NCBI GenBank assembly: GCA_017452945.1
Contig: JAFTLD010000086.1
Coordinates: forward strand, 1-22,299
Source: Clostridia bacterium
GTDB lineage: Bacteria > Bacillota_A > Clostridia > Oscillospirales > CAG-272
Length of the DNA: 22,299 nucleotides
Direction of reading: 5' to 3'
Shown here: one piece after another, positions 7,489 to 14,404 of the stretch
Numbering within the stretch: the first letter of the stretch is position 1
Layout: the number at the start of each line of letters is the position of its first letter
The notes under the pieces: generated by a model
What the model was told of the DNA's origin: nothing
Seen by the model: only the letters and a program-made list of their open reading frames with translations
Databases searched by the model: none
Position numbers and translations under genes: made by a program

Positions 7489-7612
7489 ATGAGGTCACCA
7501 CACGGATGCTCTTTCACGTCTTACATCTACAAAAAGTGGCAGGAATTTGCTCAAAAACGAACAAATTCCTGCTACTTTTTCGCTAATTCATCAGCCCGGT
7601 GGGGCTGTTTCT
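7489..7612 (-). repeat. Half-copy of the mosaic palindromic element
   Basis: Read on the minus strand, this stretch has the same order of parts as the left arm of the element at 10550: a GGGCTGATgAATTAGCG end, the GCAGGAATTTGTTC hairpin, a GTAGATGTAAGACGTGAAAG stretch, AGAGCATCC, and GGTGACCTCAT. Similarity stops at 7489, exactly where the full element continues into CCGGCGC. It fills the gap between two convergent genes. Confidence 0.75.
7531..7580. terminator. Bidirectional terminator between convergent genes
   Basis: GCAGGAATTTGCTC (7539-7552) pairs with GAACAAATTCCTGC (7559-7572), 13 Watson-Crick pairs plus one wobble, with a 6-nt loop. AAAAAGTG precedes and TACTTTTT follows, so both strands get a T-run right after the stem. 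It can end the membrane-protein operon (stop 7467) and the alpha-galactosidase gene (stop 7628). A second small hairpin CAGCCC-GGTG-GGGCTG with TTT follows at 7592-7610. Confidence 0.8.
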
Positions 7613-7627
7613 GTGTTTTTGTATAAC

Positions 7628-8950
7628 TCAGAAAATGGGATAGCCTGCAGCCTCGTGTGCGGCACGCAGCTCGTCACACATAGCCACGATCTCGTCGGTC
7701 GAGAGCTGGCTGCCGGTATGGGGATCCATCATAGCTGCCTGGTAAACGTGCTCCATTTTACCGGTCACGGCAGCTTCGATGGTCAGAAGCTGTACGTTGA
7801 TGTTAGTCATGTTCATAGCGGCAAGCTGCAGCGGCAGGGGACCTGCGTAGGTGGGATGTACGCCCGTGCGGTCAACCATGCAGGAAACCTCAACGCAAGC
7901 CTCGTCGGGCAGGTTGGGGATCAGGCCGTTGTTAAGCACGTTACCGCCGATGCGGTAGGGCTGGTCGGTCAGAATTGCCTCCATAATGTGGGAAGCGTAC
8001 TCGCGGGAACGTGTGTGGCTGATCTGGCCGCCTGCAAGCAGCTCTTCCTTCTGGCGAGCCCAGCCGGCGATCTGGTTGACGCAGCGGCGCGGATACTCAT
8101 CCAGCGGAATGTTGAACTTTTCGATCAGCTCGGGACGGTTTTCCTTGATGTAGAGGTAGTTGTATTCAGCGTTGTGCTCGCTGGATTCGGTGCAGTAGTA
8201 GCCCAGCTTGTCAATGTAGTCAAAGCGAACCATGTCGTCGTGCTTTTCGTTTGCGTTCTTTTCCTTTGCTCTCTTCTTGATCTCGGGATAAAGGTCGTTG
8301 CCGTCCTTGTCCTGGATCTCAAGCAGCCAAGCCATGTGGTTGATGCCCGCAATTTTCTCTTTTCTGCCCTCCAGCTTGTCCTGCATGCCGAGTCTGTGCA
8401 AAAGTCCCTCGGAGCAGACCTGTACGCTGTGGCAAAGGCCGACTGTCTTGATGTTGGTGTATCTTTGCATATAGCCTGCCAGCATTGCCATGGGGTTGGT
8501 GTAGTTCAAGAACCATGCGTTGGGGCAAACCTCCTCCATATCGGCAGCAAATTCCTTGAGGACTACGATGGTGCGCAGCGCGCGGAAGATACCGCCAATG
8601 CCCAAGGTGTCGCCAATGGTCTGGCGCAGGCCGTACTTCTTGGGGATCTCAAAGTCAATGATGGTGCAGGGATCGTAAAGGCCTACCTGAATGGCGTCAA
8701 CCACGAAATCTGCACCGCGCAGAGCGTCCTTGCGGTTTTCTACACCCAGATATTTGCTGATCTTGGCGCGGTTTTCATTGATATTCTTGTTGAGTGTGGT
8801 AATGAGCAGATAGGATTCGTCCAATCTGTCCGCATCAATGTCGTAAAGGGCGATCTCCGCGTCGTGCAGACAGGGAGTCATCATAGCGTCACCCAGAACG
8901 TTCTTTGCAAAAACGGTGCTTCCGGCACCCATAAATGTGATCTTTGCCAT
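7628..8950 (-). CDS. melA: Alpha-galactosidase, glycoside hydrolase family 4
   Basis: A 440-residue cytoplasmic enzyme of the NAD- and Mn-dependent GH4 family, which cleaves alpha-galactosides by oxidation, elimination and re-reduction. The dinucleotide site is GAGSTVFAKN (8-17) with the acidic D37 at the end of the second strand; NYTNPM (149-154), LCHSVQ (172-177; Cys173 and His174) and GINHMAW (202-208; His205) hold the metal and sugar. CHSVQ favours alpha-galactosidase over the 6-phospho-glycosidase branches; close relatives with other alpha-glycoside specificity cannot be excluded. AAGGAGA lies about 7 nt before the ATG and a good promoter at 8983-9011. It is a single-gene transcript with no transporter next to it. 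Confidence 0.88.
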   Translation of the reverse strand: MAKITFMGAGSTVFAKNVLGDAMMTPCLHDAEIALYDIDADRLDESYLLITTLNKNINENRAKISKYLGVENRKDALRGADFVVDAIQVGLYDPCTIIDFEIPKKYGLRQTIGDTLGIGGIFRALRTIVVLKEFAADMEEVCPNAWFLNYTNPMAMLAGYMQRYTNIKTVGLCHSVQVCSEGLLHRLGMQDKLEGRKEKIAGINHMAWLLEIQDKDGNDLYPEIKKRAKEKNANEKHDDMVRFDYIDKLGYYCTESSEHNAEYNYLYIKENRPELIEKFNIPLDEYPRRCVNQIAGWARQKEELLAGGQISHTRSREYASHIMEAILTDQPYRIGGNVLNNGLIPNLPDEACVEVSCMVDRTGVHPTYAGPLPLQLAAMNMTNINVQLLTIEAAVTGKMEHVYQAAMMDPHTGSQLSTDEIVAMCDELRAAHEAAGYPIF

Positions 8951-8982
8951 AAGGGTTCTCCTTTATTTGTTTTGGTAATTTC

Positions 8983-9011
8983 ATTATACTTTTTTTGATA
9001 TGAAAAATCAA
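8983..9011 (-). promoter_or_regulatory. Sigma-A promoter of the alpha-galactosidase gene
   Basis: On the minus strand TTGATT (9011-9006), 17 nt containing an A-run, then TATAAT (8988-8983), ending 33 nt before the ATG at 8950. The -35 box lies in CTATTGATTTT, a string also present at the aldolase promoter. Confidence 0.7.
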
Positions 9012-9051
9012 TAGCATATCGGGATATTTTTTTGTTTTTTTCACACAAGTC

Positions 9052-9080
9052 TTTTTTCCGGGGGACTTTTGTGTTATAAT
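9052..9080 (+). promoter_or_regulatory. Extended -10 promoter of the MATE gene
   Basis: TATAAT at 9075-9080 is preceded by TGT, an extended -10. The -35 position (9052-9057) is only TTTTTT, so the extension probably compensates. The start codon is 29 nt downstream of the -10 box. Confidence 0.6.
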
Positions 9081-9108
9081 GGGGATAGCTTGAAAATGGG
9101 AGTTATTT

Positions 9109-10512
9109 ATGAGAAATAGATTCTTGAAAAATATACAGTGGAGCTTGTTGCCTACCGTGATCACGCTGGCGCTGCCCACCATGCTTGAGCAGCTGATGCA
9201 CACGGCTGTGCAATACGTGGATACGGCCATGGTTGGCTCTCTTGGCACGCAGGCGTCTGCTGCCGTGGGTGCAACCAGTACGGTTGGCTGGTTGGTTGGC
9301 AGCTCGCTGTCTGCCTTGGGCGTGGGATTTTTGGCGTTTATTGCGCGTGCTTCGGGCGCGAAGGATCAGGAGCTGTGTCGCCGTGCGTCGGCACAGGCCG
9401 TGCTTGCCGTGCTGGTGTCGGGCATTCTGTTTACGGTTCTGACGCTTGCACTCTCTCCCATCGTGCCTGTCGTCATGCAAGTGGATCCCGATATCCGTGA
9501 TACTGCTGCTACATATTTCTTTATTTTGTATACGCCCATGCTGTTCCGCGCGGCATCCATCATTTTCGGTGCGGTTTTGCGCGGTGCGGGAGATACTAAA
9601 ACGCCTATGCGTGCGGGCATTATCGTCAATATTGTAAACGTTGTGCTCAATTTCTTCTTGATCTACCATACAAGAACGGTTGAGATTCCTTGGTTTTCGG
9701 GAGAAATACTTTCCCTGACCATTCCCGGTGCGGGGCTTGAGGTGGTAGGCGCTGCAATTGCCAGTGCCATAGCCTTTGTTGTGGGCGGCATTGTCATGAC
9801 CGTGGCCGTATGGCGGCATCCAACCGTTTCTCCGCGTGGTCAGCGGCTGCGTCCCGACAAAGAGGTTTTGGGACCTTGCCTGAAGGTCGCCATGCCCAAT
9901 ATGGCGCAAAGATTTGCCACCTCGCTTGGCTACGTGGTGTTTGCGTCTATGATCAATTCTCTTGGTGACGTTTCCACCGCCGCGCACGGCTTTGCCAATA
10001 CGGTTGAGTCTGCGTTTTATATTCCCGGCTACGGCATGCAGGCAGCTGCCGCAACCTTGTCGGGTAACTGCGTGGGTGCAAAGGATAAAAAGAAGCTCAA
10101 GGATCTGGGCAAGCTGATGCTTGTGTGCGAGGTGCTGCTCATGATCGTGTCGGGAGGCCTTTTGTTCCTGCTTGCACCGTATATGCTGCGCATTTTCTCC
10201 AAGGATCCGCAGGTCATCTCGCTTGGCACCACCGTTTTACGTATGGTGGCGCTGTCCGAGCCGTTCTATGGCGTGACCATCATCACCGAGGGCATGATGC
10301 AGGGCGTGGGAAATACCAAAATTCCGTTTGTTTTCAACGTCATCGGTATGTGGGGCATGCGCATTCTCGGCACGTTCCTTTGCCTGATGCTTTTGCCGGA
10401 TCCTACCTTGGTGGCCGCTTGGGCGTGCATGATCGCGCACAATCTGGCGCTGTTCGGTATGTTCTCGGTGTATTACGCAAAGGGCAAGTGGAGCCCGTTA
10501 CACAGGGAATAG
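9109..10512 (+). CDS. MATE-family multidrug/Na+ antiporter
   Basis: A 467-residue integral membrane protein with the two-fold repeat of the MATE family: the N-terminal half opens with TLALPTMLEQLMHTAVQYVD and VGSLGTQASAAVGA, the second half with LKVAMPNMAQRFATSLGYVV and SAFYIPGYGMQAAAATLSG. FGAVLRGAGDTKTPM and TEGMMQGVGNTKIPF are the matched loop motifs of the two halves. MATE proteins export cationic compounds in exchange for Na+ or H+; the substrate cannot be assigned. Length is normal for the family (450-480). The ATG has GGGAG 6 nt upstream, and the extended -10 promoter precedes it. The gene stands alone, with an element-derived hairpin 65 nt after the stop as likely terminator. Confidence 0.93.
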   Translation: MRNRFLKNIQWSLLPTVITLALPTMLEQLMHTAVQYVDTAMVGSLGTQASAAVGATSTVGWLVGSSLSALGVGFLAFIARASGAKDQELCRRASAQAVLAVLVSGILFTVLTLALSPIVPVVMQVDPDIRDTAATYFFILYTPMLFRAASIIFGAVLRGAGDTKTPMRAGIIVNIVNVVLNFFLIYHTRTVEIPWFSGEILSLTIPGAGLEVVGAAIASAIAFVVGGIVMTVAVWRHPTVSPRGQRLRPDKEVLGPCLKVAMPNMAQRFATSLGYVVFASMINSLGDVSTAAHGFANTVESAFYIPGYGMQAAAATLSGNCVGAKDKKKLKDLGKLMLVCEVLLMIVSGGLLFLLAPYMLRIFSKDPQVISLGTTVLRMVALSEPFYGVTIITEGMMQGVGNTKIPFVFNVIGMWGMRILGTFLCLMLLPDPTLVAAWACMIAHNLALFGMFSVYYAKGKWSPLHRE

Positions 10513-10549
10513 AGTTGTTTTAATGATTACTCCAAAGCGGGAGGAAAAA

Positions 10550-10904
10550 ATAGGGCTGATAGATTAGCGGAAAAATTGCAGGGGTTTGTTCGAGAATGAA
10601 CAGATTCCTGCTGTTTTTGTGAATGCAAGATGTAAAGGAGCGTCCATATGGTGACCTCATCCGGCGCTGCGCGCCACCTTCCCCAGCGGGGAAGGCTCAT
10701 CAAGCTGCCCCGAAGCGGATAATTGAATAAGACGGACGAACAAAATAAGCCTTCCACGCTGGGGAAGGTGGCGCGCAGCGCCGGATGAGGTCACCATGAG
10801 GACGCTCTTTCATTTCTTTGGATAACAGAACGCAGAAGCCTCGATCAAAGACCTCTGCTTTCCTTTATGTTGCATTTACCGCTAATTGATCAGCCTGATG
10901 TCTC
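10550..10904. repeat. Mosaic long palindromic element (MITE-like, non-coding)
   Basis: A ~355-bp near-palindrome. The core is a pair of 50-nt arms (10648-10697 and 10748-10797) that are reverse complements with one mismatch, around a 50-nt centre. Each arm holds smaller hairpins: GGCGC-tgc-GCGCC and CCTTCCCC-agc-GGGGAAGG, and starts ATGGTGACCTCATCC. Outer arms extend to GGCTGAT..ATTAGCGG at the left (10553-10570) and the matching CCGCTAAT..ATCAGCC at the right (10879-10895). The two outer arms differ: the left carries the GCAGG..CCTGC hairpin seen at 7539, the right carries the GCAGAAGCC..CTCTGC hairpin seen at 22108. No transposase is present and no clear target-site duplication is visible. 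It fills the gap between the MATE and HD genes. Confidence 0.85.
10578..10618 (+). terminator. Element-borne terminator downstream of the MATE gene
   Basis: GCAGGGGTTTGTTC (10578-10591) and GAACAGATTCCTGC (10598-10611) form a 14-bp stem including three G-T wobbles, with a 6-nt loop, followed by TGTTTTT. It is the first hairpin of the palindromic element and lies 65 nt after the MATE stop. Confidence 0.7.
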
Positions 10905-10947
10905 CCGGTTTTTTTGTTTTGATTTCTGCACTCAACCGAAAATATTG

Positions 10948-10976
10948 TTGACATTTGTACCATAATATGATAAAAT
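10948..10976 (+). promoter_or_regulatory. Sigma-A promoter of the HD-domain/phosphate transporter genes
   Basis: TTGACA (10948-10953), 17 nt, then TAAAAT (10971-10976) with a TGA extension. The HD-domain ATG is 32 nt further on, after GGAGG at 10998-11002. It begins about 45 bp right of the palindromic element. Confidence 0.85.
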
Positions 10977-11008
10977 AATGTCAAATAGGCATTTCGCGGA
11001 GGATTTGT

Positions 11009-11668
11009 ATGATCACCTATGATCAGCTTCGGCACAGCCCGGAGATCAGAACCTATATTGAGCGCGCGGATGAATCGCTGCGCGCCCTTGGATTTACCGA
11101 GCACAGCTTTGCGCACGTCACGCGCGTGGCGGAAACGGCGGCGTATATCCTTGGTGAACTGGGGTATGATCCGCACGAGATCGAGCTTGCAAGGATCGCA
11201 GGATATTTGCACGATATCGGAAATCTGGTCAACCGCGTGGATCACTCGCAAAGCGGAGCGGTTATGGCGTTCAGAATTCTGGACCATATGGAAATGCCGC
11301 CTGAGGATATCGCCACGGTGGTGACGGCTATCGGCAACCACGACGAGGGGACGGGCGTACCTGTCAACGGTGTTGCAGCTGCCTTGATCTTAGCCGATAA
11401 ATCCGACGTGCGCCGCAGCCGCGTGAGAAACGAGGATTTTGCCACCTTTGATATTCACGACCGCGTGAATTATTCGGTGGAGCATTCGCGTCTTTTGCTG
11501 GATGTCGAGCGCAAAACCGTGACGCTGACGTTGGACATTGACACCGCGGTTGCCTCGGTCATGTCGTATTTTGAAATATTTCTTGGCCGTATGATCATGT
11601 GCCGCAAGGCTGCGGACAAGCTGGGATTGCAATTCAAATTGAATATAAACGGACAAATGCTGATCTGA
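11009..11668 (+). CDS. HD-domain phosphohydrolase
   Basis: A 219-residue soluble protein. The HD superfamily metal ligands are visible: H36 in HSFAHVTRV, H68-D69 in YLHDIGN and D130 in LADKSD, with H79 and H111-D112 between them as in HD hydrolases that act on nucleotides or phosphomonoesters. The C-terminal part (about 150-219) is a small alpha/beta tail that I do not recognise. The exact substrate is unknown. GGAGG lies 6 nt before the ATG, and a near-consensus promoter precedes it. The Na/Pi cotransporter gene begins 36 nt after the stop, with a small palindrome CGATCT-ctg-AGATCG between, so the two are probably co-transcribed; a link between phosphate import and a phosphohydrolase is possible but is inference. 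Confidence 0.8.
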   Translation: MITYDQLRHSPEIRTYIERADESLRALGFTEHSFAHVTRVAETAAYILGELGYDPHEIELARIAGYLHDIGNLVNRVDHSQSGAVMAFRILDHMEMPPEDIATVVTAIGNHDEGTGVPVNGVAAALILADKSDVRRSRVRNEDFATFDIHDRVNYSVEHSRLLLDVERKTVTLTLDIDTAVASVMSYFEIFLGRMIMCRKAADKLGLQFKLNINGQMLI

Positions 11669-11704
11669 TCGGGCGATCTCTGAGATCGGGAAAGGAAAAA
11701 GAAA

Positions 11705-13531
11705 ATGCAAAACTTTTTGAACAATTTTCATGCAGTCATCACACATGAAGACGTAACGATTTATATGATCCTCAATCTGGTGCTCGGACTTGCGCTGTTC
11801 TTGTTCGGTATGGACGTTATGGGTGAGGGCCTGAAAAAGAGCGCAGGCAACAAGCTTAAGACGATACTGGGCAAAATGACCTCCAACAAGTTTAAGGGCT
11901 TTTTGCTGGGCCTTGGCGTAACCCTGATCATTCAGTCTTCGTCCGCGACGACGGTTATGGTCGTCGGCTTTGTCAACTCTGCAACCATGACGCTTGCACA
12001 GGCTGTGGGCGTGATTCTGGGTGCCAACGTGGGTACGGCAATCACCGCATGGCTGACCGCTATGACAGGTATGGAAATGGCGGGCGCTGAGGGTATTATG
12101 AGTGGACTCCAGTATCTCAAACCTGATTTCTGGATGCCCATCCTTGCCTTGATCGGTATAGGCTTTACCATGTTTGCAAAGAAAAACAGATATAAGCAGC
12201 TTGGCAACATTCTGCTGGGCTTTGGCGTGCTGATGACCGGTATGAACGTCATGTCCGAGGCTGTTTCGGTACTGAAAAACATTCCCGAATTCGGACAGAT
12301 CCTCGTTATGTTTGAAAATCCCTTCCTTGGCGTGCTGGCAGGTACGGTGCTGACCGCAATCGTGCAGTCCTCTTCGGCTTCTGTCGGTATTTTGCAGGCG
12401 CTGACCGCATCGGGCGCAATCTCGTTTGGTGTTGCCATCCCGATCGTCATGGGTCAGAACATCGGTACTTGTGTGACCGCAATGCTTTCGTCTATGAGCT
12501 CGTCCAAAAACGGTAAGCGCGCAGCACTCGTACACCTGTATTTCAATATTATTGCCGTCACCATCGTGCTCAGCGGCTTCTATATCCTGGATGCAATCTT
12601 TGATTTCAGTGCGCTTTTGGGCGCTACCACTAACATGTGGCATATCGCGATCATCCACACCGTGTTCAAGCTGATCGCGGTCACCATTCTGTTCCCGTTC
12701 ACCAACTGGATCGTCAAGCTGGCTACCATCTCGGTGCCCGAAAAGTCCAAGAAAAAGAAGGACGAGGACGGTATTGTGCTGGACGAGCGTTTGTTCATCA
12801 CCCCTGCCGTTGCAGTAGAGCAGGCTGAGGTTGCAGCACGTAAGATGGCAGTTGTTTCGTGTGATGCGATGGATCGCGCGCTCATGCTGCTTAGCAATTA
12901 TGATTCCAAATCTGCCGATCTTGTACGCAAGTATGAGGATGACGTGGATAAGATGGAGGATACGATCGGTTCGTACCTGGTCAAGCTGGCCGCAAAGAAC
13001 AGCTCGGGTGAAGGATCCCGTGAAATTACCAAGCTGCTGCATATTATCGGGGACTTGGAGCGCATTTCCGACCACGCGGTCAATATTGCCGAATCGGCAG
13101 AGGAAATGAAGGATAAGAACGTGCAGTTCTCGGCTGCCGCGCAAAAGGAGATCAACACCATGGTCGCCGCTGTGCGTGAGGTGCTTTGGAATGCGCGTGA
13201 GGGCTTTATCAACGACGATTTTGACATAGCCGCTTCGGTTGAGCCTCTGGAGGAGGTTATTGACGATTTGCGCGATGCGATCAAGCTGCACCACATCGTG
13301 CGTCTGCAGAACAACGAGTGTACCATGGAAATGGGCTTTATTCTGTCCGACCTTCTGACAAACTGCGAAAGAGTTGCAGACCATTGCTCCAATATCGCAG
13401 GCTGCATGCTTGAGCTTTCCGAGGAAAAGGCGCTGGATATGCATAAGTATCTGTATGATCTTAAGCACGGCAACCCCGAGTTTGACCGCAGATATCAGGA
13501 ATATAAGGAAAAGTACCCGATCGAGGGTTGA
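11705..13531 (+). CDS. Na+/phosphate cotransporter with C-terminal PhoU-like domain (NptA/YjbB type)
   Basis: A 608-residue membrane protein that imports inorganic phosphate with Na+. The N-terminal ~340 residues carry the two inverted repeats of the family, each with its QSSS signature: IIQSSSATTV near 75-84 and IVQSSSASVG near 218-227. GLALFLFGMDVMGEGLKK at the N terminus is typical. A basic linker (KSKKKKDEDG) leads to a PhoU-like helical domain from about 375 to 595 (for example LLHIIGDLERISDHAVNIAE and LLTNCERVADHCSNIAGC, the paired E-R-[IV]-[SA]-D-H motifs). That domain probably senses phosphate state and gates transport. The fusion is the standard clostridial form. AAAGGA precedes the ATG. 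No pst or pho regulator genes lie nearby. Confidence 0.93.
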   Translation: MQNFLNNFHAVITHEDVTIYMILNLVLGLALFLFGMDVMGEGLKKSAGNKLKTILGKMTSNKFKGFLLGLGVTLIIQSSSATTVMVVGFVNSATMTLAQAVGVILGANVGTAITAWLTAMTGMEMAGAEGIMSGLQYLKPDFWMPILALIGIGFTMFAKKNRYKQLGNILLGFGVLMTGMNVMSEAVSVLKNIPEFGQILVMFENPFLGVLAGTVLTAIVQSSSASVGILQALTASGAISFGVAIPIVMGQNIGTCVTAMLSSMSSSKNGKRAALVHLYFNIIAVTIVLSGFYILDAIFDFSALLGATTNMWHIAIIHTVFKLIAVTILFPFTNWIVKLATISVPEKSKKKKDEDGIVLDERLFITPAVAVEQAEVAARKMAVVSCDAMDRALMLLSNYDSKSADLVRKYEDDVDKMEDTIGSYLVKLAAKNSSGEGSREITKLLHIIGDLERISDHAVNIAESAEEMKDKNVQFSAAAQKEINTMVAAVREVLWNAREGFINDDFDIAASVEPLEEVIDDLRDAIKLHHIVRLQNNECTMEMGFILSDLLTNCERVADHCSNIAGCMLELSEEKALDMHKYLYDLKHGNPEFDRRYQEYKEKYPIEG

Positions 13532-13546
13532 TCCTTTGAAAATAAT

Positions 13547-13604
13547 ATAAAAAGAGTGGGGAAAATTGACCTTTGCAAGACAAGGTCGATTTTCCCACGC
13601 TTTA
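13547..13604 (+). terminator. Stem-loop between the phosphate transporter and endonuclease III genes
   Basis: GTGGGGAAAATTGACCTT can pair with AAGGTCGATTTTCCCAC, a 17-bp stem with one bulged G and one wobble and a short loop, followed by GCTTTATT. The T-run is poor, so it may be a weak terminator or an mRNA-stabilising hairpin that leaves some read-through into the next gene. Confidence 0.5.
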
Positions 13605-13617
13605 TTGAAGGAAGAAA

Positions 13618-14319
13618 ATGAAAAATTTCAAAAGAACAAAGCAATATAGAGAAACCAAGGAGCGGTTTGCCATCGTTTCGCAAAGGCTTGCCGAAATCTA
13701 TCCGGGTGCGGAGTGCGCGCTGGAGTGGAGAAGTGATACTCCCGATCCCGCAGACGACGGTTGGCGCCTTTTGATCATGGGCAGGCTGTCAGCGCAATGC
13801 ACCGATGCAAGAGTCAATATCGTGTGCCGCGATCTGTTTGCAGTGTATCCCACGGCACAGGCCGTAGCGGAAGCACCCATTGAGGAGCTGGAAAGATTGG
13901 TGCATTCCTGCGGCTTTTATAGGGCAAAGGCACGCAATATCAAGGACTCGTGCGCGCGATTGGTCAATGAATTTGACGGCAGAGTTCCCGCGGACCGCGA
14001 GGTGCTGCTGACCTTCCCCGGCGTGGGGCGTAAGATCGCCAATCTTTTGCTGGGAGATCTGTACGGCATCCCCGGCATTGTGGCCGATACGCACATCATC
14101 TGCATCGGCGGCAGACTCGGCGCGTATCCCACGGAGCTGAAGGATCCGCATAAGGTGGAAAAGATATTGGATATGTACGTCGAGCCTGCGGAGCAGAGTG
14201 ATTTTTGCCACCGTGCTGTGCAGTTTGGCAGAGATTATTGCACGGCAAGATCGCCTAGGTGCGGAGAATGCCCGCTCAGTGATATTTGCCCGTATGCAAA
14301 GGAGCTGTGCAAGGCGTGA
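13618..14319 (+). CDS. nth: Endonuclease III-family DNA glycosylase/AP lyase
   Basis: A 233-residue base-excision repair enzyme that removes oxidised pyrimidines and nicks the AP site. LSAQCTD (57-63) opens the first helical part. The helix-hairpin-helix is FPGVGRKIANLLLG (133-146) with catalytic Lys139, followed by Asp157 in VADTHI. The 4Fe-4S cluster ligands are C208, C215, C218 and C224 with the canonical C-X6-C-X2-C-X5-C spacing. It is about 20 residues longer than E. coli Nth, mainly at the N terminus. AAGGAAG is close (AGGA 5 nt) before the ATG. I find no separate promoter, so expression may depend on read-through from the phosphate transporter gene. Confidence 0.92.
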   Translation: MKNFKRTKQYRETKERFAIVSQRLAEIYPGAECALEWRSDTPDPADDGWRLLIMGRLSAQCTDARVNIVCRDLFAVYPTAQAVAEAPIEELERLVHSCGFYRAKARNIKDSCARLVNEFDGRVPADREVLLTFPGVGRKIANLLLGDLYGIPGIVADTHIICIGGRLGAYPTELKDPHKVEKILDMYVEPAEQSDFCHRAVQFGRDYCTARSPRCGECPLSDICPYAKELCKA

Positions 14320-14404
14320 AAATGCCCGGGTGAAGGAGCTTTTTGGACATTTATCAATTTTGCTTACCTAACGAAATCCTCATTCATGAAAGAAAGGATG
14401 TGAT

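Noticed and set aside
7547..8998. 483-codon open frame on the plus strand
   Set aside because: Antisense to the alpha-galactosidase gene, starts inside the terminator hairpin, and shows no family motif.
11390..13468. 692-codon open frame on the minus strand
   Set aside because: It lies antisense to the HD and phosphate-transporter genes and is a His/Gln/Arg-rich artefact; the sense genes have clear motifs, promoter and ribosome sites.
14320..14404. Promoter for the ABC exporter pair (TTGGAC ... TACCTA)
   Set aside because: The match is poor at both boxes; I could not support a promoter or a clear terminator in this 85-bp gap.
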